Below are positions 15,848 through 24,271 of a stretch of 64,000 nt of DNA, in pieces. Source of the DNA: Haloferax sp. Atlit-12N (GTDB taxonomy: Archaea; Halobacteriota; Halobacteria; Halobacteriales; Haloferacaceae); assembly GCF_003383095.1 (NCBI RefSeq), contig NZ_PSYW01000002.1, forward strand, positions 992,001 to 1,056,000. The letters are read 5' to 3'. Each line of letters begins with the position of its first letter. Position 1 is the stretch's first letter. Position numbers and translations under genes: made by a program. The notes under the pieces were generated by a model. The model ran no database searches, was not told the origin of the DNA, and saw only the letters and a list, made by a program, of their open reading frames with translations.

Positions 15848-16407
15848 CCGACGACGGCCGCCGTCACGAGCGCCTGCCCGACCCCGAGTGGCGCGTGCTG
15901 GAGTCCGAAATCGAGTACGACACCGGCTGGTTCACCGGCGGCTACGACCTCGTCGAACAGCCCAACGGGACCACGAAGCGCTACTACTGGGCCGAACTGG
16001 CGACCGCGGTCGTCGTCGTCGCCGTCGCGGACGACCACGTCGTCTTCGTCGAGCAGTACCGGCCGAACATCCGCCAGACGCAGCTCGAACTCCCCGCGGG
16101 TGTCGTCGAGAAGGGCGAGTCGTTCACCGACGCCGGAGTGCGCGAACTCCGCGAGGAGACGGGCTTCGCCGCCGACTCGGCGTCGGTCATCGGCGACGTG
16201 TGGTGTTCGACGGGCGTCCTCCGCCACCGCCGCGGCTTCGTCTTCGCCGAGGGGCTCACGCCGGTCGAACGCGACCTCGACGACAACGAGTTCCTCTCGG
16301 TCCGCGCCGTGCCGGTCGAAGAGGCCATCGAGCGGGCGACCGAACCGCCGACGAACGACGCGACCGTCGAGGGCGTCCTCCTCGCCCGCGACGAGGGCCT
16401 GCTGTAG
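15844..16407 (+). CDS. Nudix hydrolase, ADP-ribose pyrophosphatase-like
   Basis: Encodes 187 residues. The Nudix box is intact: GVVEKGESFTDAGVRELREE then TGF, matching GX5EX7REUXEEXGU. LELPAG just before the box and YYWAELATAVVVVAVADDHVV upstream resemble ADP-ribose/NDP-sugar pyrophosphatases (NudF type), which cleave ADP-ribose to AMP and ribose 5-phosphate. The start overlaps the previous stop (ATGA), and the stop touches the following rhodanese ATG, so the three are probably translated together. Exact substrate cannot be read from the sequence. Confidence 0.9.
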   Translation: MTDDGRRHERLPDPEWRVLESEIEYDTGWFTGGYDLVEQPNGTTKRYYWAELATAVVVVAVADDHVVFVEQYRPNIRQTQLELPAGVVEKGESFTDAGVRELREETGFAADSASVIGDVWCSTGVLRHRRGFVFAEGLTPVERDLDDNEFLSVRAVPVEEAIERATEPPTNDATVEGVLLARDEGLL

Positions 16408-16758
16408 ATGGTCGACGAACTCTCCCCCGCGGAAGTCGAGGAACTCCTCGACGGCGAGGACCCGCCGCTCGTCGTGGACGTGAGCACCGAGGCGGAGTTC
16501 GCGCTCGGGCACCTACCGGGGAGCATCAACGTCCCGCTCGCGAACCTCGTCTCGCACCTCGACCGCGTCGCGGGCGCGGAGCGCATCGTCACCGTCTGCC
16601 CGCGGGGCGAGGCGAGCGTGCAGGCCGTCCGCCTGCTTTCCGCCTACGAGGGGACGGAAGACGCCCGAATCGAGAGCATGGCCGGCGGACTCGACGCGTG
16701 GGACGGCCCGCTCGAAGAAGGCATCGACGAGGGCGAACGCGACGACGGACGCCGCTGA
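16408..16758 (+). CDS. rhodanese-like domain protein
   Basis: Encodes 116 residues in a single rhodanese domain: LVVDVSTEAEFALGHLPGSINVPL near the start, and an active-site loop VCPRGEAS in which the Cys (about residue 66) would carry the persulfide. C-terminal MAGGLDAWDGPLEEG is typical. Single-domain rhodaneses move sulfane sulfur. The ATG follows the Nudix TAG with no gap, implying coupled translation. The tail is acidic. It closes the four-gene run that starts at 14816. Confidence 0.9.
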   Translation: MVDELSPAEVEELLDGEDPPLVVDVSTEAEFALGHLPGSINVPLANLVSHLDRVAGAERIVTVCPRGEASVQAVRLLSAYEGTEDARIESMAGGLDAWDGPLEEGIDEGERDDGRR

Positions 16759-16882
16759 GCGGCGGCGTCGCTGACGCGTGACGCGGCCGCGGACACGAGC
16801 GGTCAGACGGCTAGCGGACTAACAGCTCGTGTGCACTGAGTTGCTTCGAAAAATCTCGACGGCGGGCTAACTCAGAGGTCGG

Positions 16883-17188
<306 letters not shown>

Positions 17189-17203
17189 CTACAGGATGGG
17201 GAT

Positions 17204-17209
17204 ATTAAA
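17204..17209 (-). promoter_or_regulatory. TATA-like box for the SUI1 gene
   Basis: TTTAAT on the minus strand lies about 30 bp upstream of the ATG at 17176. Confidence 0.45.
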
Positions 17210-17242
17210 CAGTATCGGGAGGCGGGGTTGCCGTCCCCGGCT

Positions 17243-18286
17243 TCAAGCGCCCGAGTCGTCCGTGGACGACGTTTCCGATTCGTCGTCCGTCGTCGCGTCG
17301 TCGGTCGTGGTCGTGCCGTCGTCAGCGTCGGACTGCTCGTCGGTGGTCACCACGGGTGCGCTCCCGTCGGCGTCCTTCGCCCGCTTGTCGTTGCCGGGCG
17401 GCGTCTCGGGGGCGTTGCCGCCGTCTGCGTCGTCGGACGTGCCCTCGGACGCGTCGCCGGTCACGTCGGTCGCGTTGCCGTCGGTGGCGTTCTCGGCGTC
17501 GGCGCGGACGTCATCGGCGCGCTCGCTCGCCTCAGAGCGCGAGTTTCCCGGGGCGTCACCTTGCCCCGCGTCGTCAGGTCGCCCGCCGTTGTCGGCTTTC
17601 GACTCGTTTTCGGCGCGCTCGCGGCCGATACCCTTGCCGGGGTTGCCCGCGAGTTCGCGGGCGATTTCGGCCACTTCGGGGCCGGTGAGTTCGCTCGCGT
17701 TCGTGCGGAGCCTGTCGAGTTCGGCCGTGTCGACGCCGCGCGCCGAGAGGTCCTCGGCGGGGACCGTCGAGGCGGCGTCAGCCGTCTGGTTCAGCATGCT
17801 CCGGGTGCGTTCGATATCGGCGACTGTTTGCGTCAACCGCGCGCGATACTGGCCCTCCGAGAGAGTGCCGTTTGCACGCTGGGCTTCGAGGCGGTCCCTG
17901 CGCTGTTCGAGTTCGGTGAGGCGCTCGCGTACCGTCTCGACCTGCGTGGAAACGACTGCGGCCTTCGAGGCGTTCGAGTTCGCGTTCGCGAAGCGCGCTT
18001 CGAAGGTACGGCGTTCGAGTTCCCCGTCGGTCTCGGAGCCCTGCACGCCGATGACGGCGGACAGGCGCTGACCGGGGAGCGTCTCCGACGACGCGGCGCT
18101 GTCGTTGGTCGCCGTGTCGTTGGTCGCGCTGTCGTTTGCGGTCGTCTGTGCGACAGGAGCGGCGGCCGAGCCATCGGTGGCCGTTAGTCCCATCGGTCCG
18201 GCCGGGGCGGCGAGAGCGAGCGGTGCGCCAACCGTCGCCAGCACCACGGCGGCGACGACGACGAGCGCAGCGGTTCGTCGACTCAT
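17243..18286 (-). CDS. secreted coiled-coil protein, unknown
   Basis: Encodes 347 residues from MSRRTAALVVVAAVVLATV, a signal peptide ending near ALAAPAG; the TATA box upstream fits this start. The mature protein has a Thr/Asn/Asp stretch, then a long coiled coil (about residues 100-215, with VETVRERLTELEQRRDRLEAQ), then about 130 residues of low-complexity Asp/Gly/Asn/Thr sequence with several NAT/NGT glycosylation-type sites. It probably works at the cell surface. It is the last gene before the membrane-anchored winged-helix gene on the same strand. Confidence 0.75.
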   Translation of the reverse strand: MSRRTAALVVVAAVVLATVGAPLALAAPAGPMGLTATDGSAAAPVAQTTANDSATNDTATNDSAASSETLPGQRLSAVIGVQGSETDGELERRTFEARFANANSNASKAAVVSTQVETVRERLTELEQRRDRLEAQRANGTLSEGQYRARLTQTVADIERTRSMLNQTADAASTVPAEDLSARGVDTAELDRLRTNASELTGPEVAEIARELAGNPGKGIGRERAENESKADNGGRPDDAGQGDAPGNSRSEASERADDVRADAENATDGNATDVTGDASEGTSDDADGGNAPETPPGNDKRAKDADGSAPVVTTDEQSDADDGTTTTDDATTDDESETSSTDDSGA

Positions 18287-18312
18287 CACTCTCGTTTTGG
18301 AACCCCGTTCCG

Positions 18313-18319
18313 ATATAAA
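18313..18319 (-). promoter_or_regulatory. TATA-like box for the secreted coiled-coil gene
   Basis: TTTATAT on the minus strand, about 28-30 bp before the ATG at 18286. Confidence 0.5.
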
Positions 18320-18433
18320 CGTGCGGTCGTGCCCGCGAATCAACCCCAGTCAACGGCAGTTTGAGAGTCGCGGTCAGGTCGTCGCCGTCCCCCGATTAGG
18401 GACCGACCACCGACCGAAACGGTCGTAAGAAAT

Positions 18434-19699
18434 TTATACCTCTTCTGAGTCGCCGTCGTCGCCGTCCTCGTCGTCTTCCGGCAGTCGGAGGACGTTCTCG
18501 CGACCGAGTCGGAAGCCCTCGATGGTCCCCTCGTCGCGCATCCCGCGGACGACTTTGCTCGTCTTCGCGTCGGTCCAGTCGAGCGCGCCGGCGACCTCCT
18601 GTTGCTTGATGCGGCCCCCGCGGGACTCGATGAGCCGGAGGACGCGCTCTTCGTTGCTAAGGAGTTCCGGCGGCGGACTCGGCTCGCCGTCGTCGCCCGC
18701 GTCGGCATCATCGGCGGCCGCGTCCGCACCGGCCCCAGCGCTCGCCGCGGTAGCCGCGTCGTCGGCCGCCGACGCCGAAGCCGCATCCTCGGTGGCCGAG
18801 GTGGTCGAGTCGGCGGACGCTCCGGCGTCTGTCTCGCCGGCCGCACCGGCCGCGTCTGCGCCGCCGTCGCCGCCGCCGAGCGCGCCCCGCGAGCGGAGAT
18901 AGAGCGCGCCGGCACCGACGAGGACGACGAGGGCGAGCGCGACGAGCGCGGTCGTCGTCGGGAACGGGTCGTCGCCCGCGGCGGGCGTCTCCGAGTCGGT
19001 CGGGGTCGGGCTCGCCGTCGCGGTCGTTCCGGGCCCGCCCGCGCCGCGTTCGAGAACGACGTTCGGCTCGCCCGAGACGAACTCGGTCTGGGAGCCGCGC
19101 CAGATGACCGTGTGCTCGCGCGTCTCGTCGCCCGCGGGTTCGATGGTCGTCGCGCCGTACTCGTCGGGCCACGAGAGGATGAGCCGGGAGCTACTGTCGA
19201 GGAAGAAGCCCTCGATGGCGTCGCCGACGACGAGGCGGTCGCCGTCGACCGCCGCGAAGTTCGACCACTCGAAGGAGTAGCTGACGACGCCGAAGCTATC
19301 GGGGAGCGACCGCGTCTCGGCGGCGACCGAGACGTTCGTCGCGGCCATCTCCCGGCCGGTGGCGTTCTCGGCGGCTCCGACGGTCGATGCGATGCGGTCT
19401 GCGAACGCCGAGGTGTAGTCGTCGGGGTTGGCCCGCACGTCGTCTCGGAGCGTCTGGAAGGCCTCGGTCGTGTTCTCGTCGTCGAGCCGGGTCCAGTACT
19501 GAATCTCCCAGCGGGCGTCGCCGCTCTCGGAGACCTCGACGACGATTCGCGTGCTGTCCGGTTCGACGCCCTGCTGGACGAGCGGTTCGACGCCCGGACC
19601 GCTCGCGGGGGCCTCCTGTGCGGCCGCGGTCGGCGCGACCACGGCCAGCACACAGAGGGCGGCACACAGGACTGCGAAGACAGCGTCTCGTGTCGCCAT
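18434..19699 (-). CDS. membrane-anchored winged-helix regulator
   Basis: Encodes 421 residues from MATRDAVFAVLCAALCVLA, a signal sequence. An external domain of about 200 residues follows (with the pattern SGDARWEIQYWTRLDDEN), then one membrane helix at about 257-277 (TTALVALALVVLVGAGALYL). A roughly 75-residue Ala/Asp/Gly linker leads to a C-terminal winged helix (about 350-410, with EERVLRLIESRGGRIKQQEV). This resembles the haloarchaeal family with a C-terminal DUF7343-type winged helix. It would couple an outside signal to DNA binding without phosphotransfer, by inference. Confidence 0.82.
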   Translation of the reverse strand: MATRDAVFAVLCAALCVLAVVAPTAAAQEAPASGPGVEPLVQQGVEPDSTRIVVEVSESGDARWEIQYWTRLDDENTTEAFQTLRDDVRANPDDYTSAFADRIASTVGAAENATGREMAATNVSVAAETRSLPDSFGVVSYSFEWSNFAAVDGDRLVVGDAIEGFFLDSSSRLILSWPDEYGATTIEPAGDETREHTVIWRGSQTEFVSGEPNVVLERGAGGPGTTATASPTPTDSETPAAGDDPFPTTTALVALALVVLVGAGALYLRSRGALGGGDGGADAAGAAGETDAGASADSTTSATEDAASASAADDAATAASAGAGADAAADDADAGDDGEPSPPPELLSNEERVLRLIESRGGRIKQQEVAGALDWTDAKTSKVVRGMRDEGTIEGFRLGRENVLRLPEDDEDGDDGDSEEV

Positions 19700-19751
19700 T
19701 GAGCGTTCGTGCGAGCGCACGCAGAAAAAGTGACGCGGTTCTTCCCGCCGT

Positions 19752-22037
19752 TCAGTCCGTCCAGCGTCTGACGAGCGGCAGACGGGCGCGGACGACGGCG
19801 TTCGCCGCGGCCACGGCCTCGTCGGCGTCGGCGCGGGTGACGCCGTCGCCGTACTTGGCGCGCTCGTAGAGTCGGCCGACCTGTCGGGTCCGCTCGTCCA
19901 CGCCGACGCGGGAGAGCGAATCGAGGTACGCCCTGACCGTCTCGCCGGGGCGACGCGGCCGGTAGTCGCGTTCGAGGGCGAGTTCGAGGCGGTCGTACGC
20001 CCGGAACACGTCGTCTGCCGGCGAGTTGGTGCGCCGCTGATACGCCGCGGTCGCAAAGCGGAGGTGCGCCGGGAGCCGGGTCCGCCTGACGCCGGCCACG
20101 ACGCCGAGGAGGCCGACGAGACCGACGAAAACCGTCTCCCGTGACGGCATCTCGGGGGCGAGTCCGTCGTCCTCGTCCGCTTCGGCCTCGCCGTCGCCGG
20201 TCGGCGTGATGCCGAGGCGCTCGTCGATGTTGGGGCCCGGCGCGCTGCTGTCGACGGGCGTCGAGTTCGTCTCGGTCCCGTTTTCCGTCGGCGTCGCGGT
20301 GTCGTTCGCGGTCGTCGTGGGCTGTTCGGTCTCGTTGGACTCGACGTTCGTCTCGTTGGTGTCGACGCCCGTCTGGCCCTCGGTGCGGGCGTCGCTGAGG
20401 GTCGTCGACTCCGCGTCCTGTCGCGGGCCGGCGGGCGTCGGGTCGAAGCGGACCCAGCCGGTGTCCTCGAAGTAGACTTCGACCCACGCGTGGGAGTCGA
20501 GGCCGCGGACGACGTAGCGGTCGCCGTCGACGCGCTCGCCGGTCGTGTAGCCGGTGACGAAGCGCGCCGGGACGCCCTCCGAGCGGAGGAGCACCACCAT
20601 CGTCGAGGCGTAGTAGGTGCAGTAGCCGGCGTCCATCTCGAAGAGGAACGACTCGGCGATATCGCCGTCGGGGCGGGACACCCGGAGCGAGTACTCCTTG
20701 TTGGCTTCGAGCCACTCCTCGACGGCGACGGCCTTGTCGTACGGCGTCTCCGCGTCGCCCGTTATCTCGGCGGCGCGGTCGCGGACGCGGTCGGACGTGC
20801 TGTCGGGGAGCGCGAGATACCGCTCGCGAATCTCGTCGGGGTAGTCGGTGCCGGTCCGTCGGAGCGACGCCGCGGTGTACTGCGGGACGGCGCTCGTGAC
20901 GTTGTAGGTCTCGCCGATTTCGACGACTCGGTCGGGCCGGAGGTTCCCCTGCTGGGTGACGAGCGTCTCGTTTTCGATGGCTCCGGAGACGGCGACGGGC
21001 CGCCACGCCGCGGGCATCGAGTCGAGCGGCGTCGCCGGCGTGACGGTCTGTCGGACCAGCCGCGACGGACCGTCTGGACCGGCCAACCGGCCGCCCTCGT
21101 AATCGCGAGTGTCGCCGGTCCTGACCCAGCCGTCGCCGGTGTAGCGGTCGAACGTCGCCGTCTGCCAGTAGTCCGGCGACGTGCTCTGGACCTCGAAGCG
21201 GACCTGCGGTGAGAGGCTGATGCTCCCGACGATAGAGATGCGGTCGTCCGCACTCACGAGGCTGGCCTCGACGGTCGGCTGGTCGGCCACGCCCTCGTCG
21301 GGGATGACCGGCGACCCGCCCGCCCCGGGAAGGACCGTGACGGTGGCCGAGAGGACGATCATCGCGGCGAGGACGACCGTCAGCACGTCGAGTTGGCCGC
21401 CGGCGCTCCCGAAGCGGTCGATGCCGTCGAAGCCGACTGCGGCCATGCCCGCGCCGACGCCGAGGAGCGTGAGCGTCCCCGTCGCGTCGGTGGTGAGGAC
21501 GAACAGGCCGAGGCCGCTCCCGGCGACCGCGACGGCCGGCGCGATTCGCCCGCGGATGGCGAGATACCACGCGAGGAACACCGGGCCGGGCGTCACCGCG
21601 AGCGCCCACACGTCGGCCGACAGGAGCCGAAGCGCCGAGAGACCGCTGAGGAGCGCGAACGTGTCGGCCAGCAGGCGCTCCGGCGAGAGCAGCGCGACCT
21701 GGCTCTCGGGGAGCGCGAGGAAGTACGCCGCGAAGCCGCCGGCGGCGATGAGGACCGCGAGGGCGAGCGCGTATCTGGGCCGGAGCGTCCAACCCACGAC
21801 GGTCGCGAGCGTGAGCGTCCCCGCGGCGAGGAGGACGAACTGGTCGCGGCGACCCACGACGTTCGTGATGTCGTAGACGACCGCGAGGAACGTGCCGATG
21901 AGGACCAGCGAGGCCGCCGTCGCGAGGAGGTTGGCGGGAACGCCGAAGACAGTGTTCGTCGCGGATGACGACGCCGATCCCGACGCGGTCGCGGCCGACC
22001 CCGAATCCGAGCCACGCCGGTTCGTGTCGGTGCTCAT
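19752..22037 (-). CDS. transglutaminase-like membrane protein (TgpA/DUF3488 type)
   Basis: Encodes 761 residues. The N-terminus has about seven or eight membrane helices (residues 30-240). An extracellular part follows with a transglutaminase-like domain: catalytic Cys at about 468 (AGYCTYYAS), His at about 515 (DSHAWVEVYF) and Asp at about 531 (WVRFDPTPAG). A late membrane helix near 640 and a cytoplasmic DUF4129-like tail (FRAYDRLELALERDYRPRR) complete the layout. All three catalytic residues appear present. It stands next to DUF58 and MoxR genes, a grouping seen widely in bacteria and archaea. Confidence 0.9.
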   Translation of the reverse strand: MSTDTNRRGSDSGSAATASGSASSSATNTVFGVPANLLATAASLVLIGTFLAVVYDITNVVGRRDQFVLLAAGTLTLATVVGWTLRPRYALALAVLIAAGGFAAYFLALPESQVALLSPERLLADTFALLSGLSALRLLSADVWALAVTPGPVFLAWYLAIRGRIAPAVAVAGSGLGLFVLTTDATGTLTLLGVGAGMAAVGFDGIDRFGSAGGQLDVLTVVLAAMIVLSATVTVLPGAGGSPVIPDEGVADQPTVEASLVSADDRISIVGSISLSPQVRFEVQSTSPDYWQTATFDRYTGDGWVRTGDTRDYEGGRLAGPDGPSRLVRQTVTPATPLDSMPAAWRPVAVSGAIENETLVTQQGNLRPDRVVEIGETYNVTSAVPQYTAASLRRTGTDYPDEIRERYLALPDSTSDRVRDRAAEITGDAETPYDKAVAVEEWLEANKEYSLRVSRPDGDIAESFLFEMDAGYCTYYASTMVVLLRSEGVPARFVTGYTTGERVDGDRYVVRGLDSHAWVEVYFEDTGWVRFDPTPAGPRQDAESTTLSDARTEGQTGVDTNETNVESNETEQPTTTANDTATPTENGTETNSTPVDSSAPGPNIDERLGITPTGDGEAEADEDDGLAPEMPSRETVFVGLVGLLGVVAGVRRTRLPAHLRFATAAYQRRTNSPADDVFRAYDRLELALERDYRPRRPGETVRAYLDSLSRVGVDERTRQVGRLYERAKYGDGVTRADADEAVAAANAVVRARLPLVRRWTD

Positions 22038-22098
22038 CGCGGTACCTCCGGGCGCGCAGGGATGCGTCTCGCGCCGTCAAAACGGTCGCGCGGGACCG

Positions 22099-23136
22099 TC
22101 ACGCCGACACCCCCGAGTCGGTTCCGCGGGTTCCGGCGGGACTCGCCGCGCCTCGGGGCGACGAAGCCGTCGCGTCGCCGTCGGCGCGCAGGCGGTCGAA
22201 CGTCGTCTCGCGGCCGCCGAGCGCGACGCGGGTCTTCCCGGCGTCGCCGCTGACGACGACCTCGGCGGTCTCGTCGGGGACCGACCCCGAGCGAAGCCGC
22301 GAGAGGTGGACGAGAACGCGCCGGCGGTCGCCGGGCGTCGCCTCGACGACTCCGGCGGGCGAGGTGAGGTGGACCGGAACGCCGGCGTCGAGGAGCGCAC
22401 AGCAGAGCGTCGCGGCCGCCTCGGCCACGTCGTCCTCGTGGCCGTCTGTCGCGCCGGCCGAGACGCGCACCGCGTCGGCCGTGACCCGGTCGTCGTAGGC
22501 TTTCACCACGAGGTCGCCGGACTTGGCGCTCGACTTCCAGTGGATGTCGCGGAGCGGGTCGCCGGGGACGTACTCGCGCAGGCGGTCGAACTCGGCGCGC
22601 TCGTTGGTGCGCCCCGCGTCGGCGAGCGCCGAGAGGTCGCGGCGGGCCGCGGTGCCGAGCGACCGGACCCGCGGGAAGACGAGCACCTCGGTCGTCCCCC
22701 CGGCGGTGAACGACTTCGAAAACAGCCCGAGGATGTCGCGGGCGACGACGGTCGCCGGACCGAGCGTCGCCGGGCCGCGGGCGCGGTAGGTCACCTCGTA
22801 GTCGACGCGACCGTCGCCGACGACCGAATCGACCGCGGTGTCGCCGTCGAGGCCGGGTGAGAGCGCGTCGGTCGTGGTCGCCGGAAACAGCCTGTCGGCG
22901 TCGAGGTCGAGCGAGACGGTGCGCGTTTCGCCGGGGAAGCCGTCGTCGGGGGCGACGCGCTCGACGCGGGGCGGCGAGACACGCCAGACCTGCACCGCGC
23001 CGACGACGAGGCCGACGGCGACTGGGACGACGACGGCGTTGAGCGCCCGCGGGCCGTAGGCGACGGCGTTGGCGACGCCGACGACCACGACCGCGACGGC
23101 GACCCAGCCGCGGAGGGTGAGCCTCATCGGTTTCAC
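22099..23136 (-). CDS. DUF58 domain membrane protein
   Basis: Encodes 345 residues from a GTG that overlaps the MoxR stop as GTGA; an ATG three codons later (MRLTLRGW) is equally possible. Two membrane helices at about 8-50 precede a long soluble part with the DUF58 hallmark FDRLREYVPGDPLRDIHWKS then SAKSGDLVVK (about residues 185-215). DUF58 proteins are partners of MoxR ATPases; the biochemical role is not known. It is followed 61 bp later by the transglutaminase-like gene. Confidence 0.9.
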   Translation of the reverse strand: MKPMRLTLRGWVAVAVVVVGVANAVAYGPRALNAVVVPVAVGLVVGAVQVWRVSPPRVERVAPDDGFPGETRTVSLDLDADRLFPATTTDALSPGLDGDTAVDSVVGDGRVDYEVTYRARGPATLGPATVVARDILGLFSKSFTAGGTTEVLVFPRVRSLGTAARRDLSALADAGRTNERAEFDRLREYVPGDPLRDIHWKSSAKSGDLVVKAYDDRVTADAVRVSAGATDGHEDDVAEAAATLCCALLDAGVPVHLTSPAGVVEATPGDRRRVLVHLSRLRSGSVPDETAEVVVSGDAGKTRVALGGRETTFDRLRADGDATASSPRGAASPAGTRGTDSGVSA

Positions 23137-24089
23137 TCGACCGGGACGGTATCGAGCGCCCGCTCGACCACGTCGCGGCCGGAGCGCTCGTCGGTCGTCC
23201 GGACGCGGTGGGCCCAGACGCTCCGCACCTCGCGTTGCACGTCGTCGGGGACGACGTAGTCGCGGGCGTCGAGGGCGGCGCGGGCCTGCGCGGCGCGGAC
23301 GAGCGCGATGGAGCCACGGGGGCTCACGCCGAGGTCGGCGCGCGCTCTGGTGTCGGCGGCGAGCCGAGAGACGTAGCGCCGGACCGGCTCGCTCACCGTC
23401 ACCTCGAGGATTCGCTCGCGGGCGTCGCGCACGTCGCCCGCCGACGCGACGGGTTCGAGCGACTCGATGGGATGGTGGCCCGAGACGCGGCCGAGCAGTT
23501 CCGTCTCCTCAGCCTCGTTGGGGTAGCCGAGGTGAATCTTCTTCATGAACCGGTCGAGTTCGGCCAGCGGGAGGTCGTACGTCCGGTCGGGTTCCACGTC
23601 GTTCTGGGTCGCGATGACCGTGAAGGGGTCGGGGACGCGGCGGGTGACGCCGTCGACCGTCACCTGCAGTTCTTCCATGACTTCGAGGAGGGCGGCCTGC
23701 GTCTTCGGCGGCGCGCGGTTGATTTCGTCGCCGAGGACGACGTTCCCGAAGACCGGTCCCTCGCGGAACTCGAACTCGCTGGTCTGTTGGTTGAACACGT
23801 TCACGCCCGTCACGTCGGACGGGAGGAGGTCGGGCGTGAACTGAATGCGCTCGAACTCCCCCTCTATCGAGGTGGCGATGGCGCGGGCGAGCATCGTCTT
23901 GCCGACGCCCGGCACGTCTTCCAAGAGGAGGTGGCCGCGGGCGAACAGCGCCACGATGATGTCTTCGATGGCGTCGTGGTGGCCGACGATGACTCGTTCG
24001 ACGTTCTCGGAGATTCGTGTCGCGAGATCCGACACCGCCTCGACCGAGAGCGCGGGGTCGAAGTCGGCGTCTGCATGTGCATCAGTCAT
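23133..24089 (-). CDS. MoxR-family AAA ATPase
   Basis: Encodes 318 residues. Walker A is EDVPGVGKTMLAR (about 58-70), Walker B VLGDEINRAPPKTQAAL (about 118-135), and FTVIATQNDVEP is sensor 1, followed by ELDRFMKKIHLGYP. MoxR ATPases act as chaperones that mature partner complexes, here probably including the DUF58 and transglutaminase-like proteins encoded directly downstream with a GTGA overlap. It is the first gene of that set. The upstream gap (24090-24271) also holds the divergent mutS promoter. Confidence 0.95.
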   Translation of the reverse strand: MTDAHADADFDPALSVEAVSDLATRISENVERVIVGHHDAIEDIIVALFARGHLLLEDVPGVGKTMLARAIATSIEGEFERIQFTPDLLPSDVTGVNVFNQQTSEFEFREGPVFGNVVLGDEINRAPPKTQAALLEVMEELQVTVDGVTRRVPDPFTVIATQNDVEPDRTYDLPLAELDRFMKKIHLGYPNEAEETELLGRVSGHHPIESLEPVASAGDVRDARERILEVTVSEPVRRYVSRLAADTRARADLGVSPRGSIALVRAAQARAALDARDYVVPDDVQREVRSVWAHRVRTTDERSGRDVVERALDTVPVE

Positions 24090-24240
24090 TGATATCCCGG
24101 ATTTCCCACCGACCGTGCCGCGGGGCGGCGGGACTCTGTGTGTTAGTATTGCCTCAGTCTACCTAACCTTGCTGGGTGTGTGCACGGTACAACCGGGGCG
24201 ACGGGCGGCGCACGACCTCGGACCGCGTCGTTCCCGGCCG

Positions 24241-24249
24241 TTTTTATTG
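24241..24249 (+). promoter_or_regulatory. TATA-like box for mutS-mutL
   Basis: TTTTTATTG is centred about 27 bp before the mutS ATG at 24272, which supports that start over the longer in-frame extension and suggests a leaderless message. Confidence 0.5.
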
Positions 24250-24271
24250 CTCGGCCGCCCGCCTTGTGGGT

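Noticed and set aside
18340..22080. 1246-codon open frame on the minus strand
   Set aside because: It is a different frame of the transglutaminase-like and winged-helix genes, extremely rich in Arg, Pro and Ser, with no recognisable domain.
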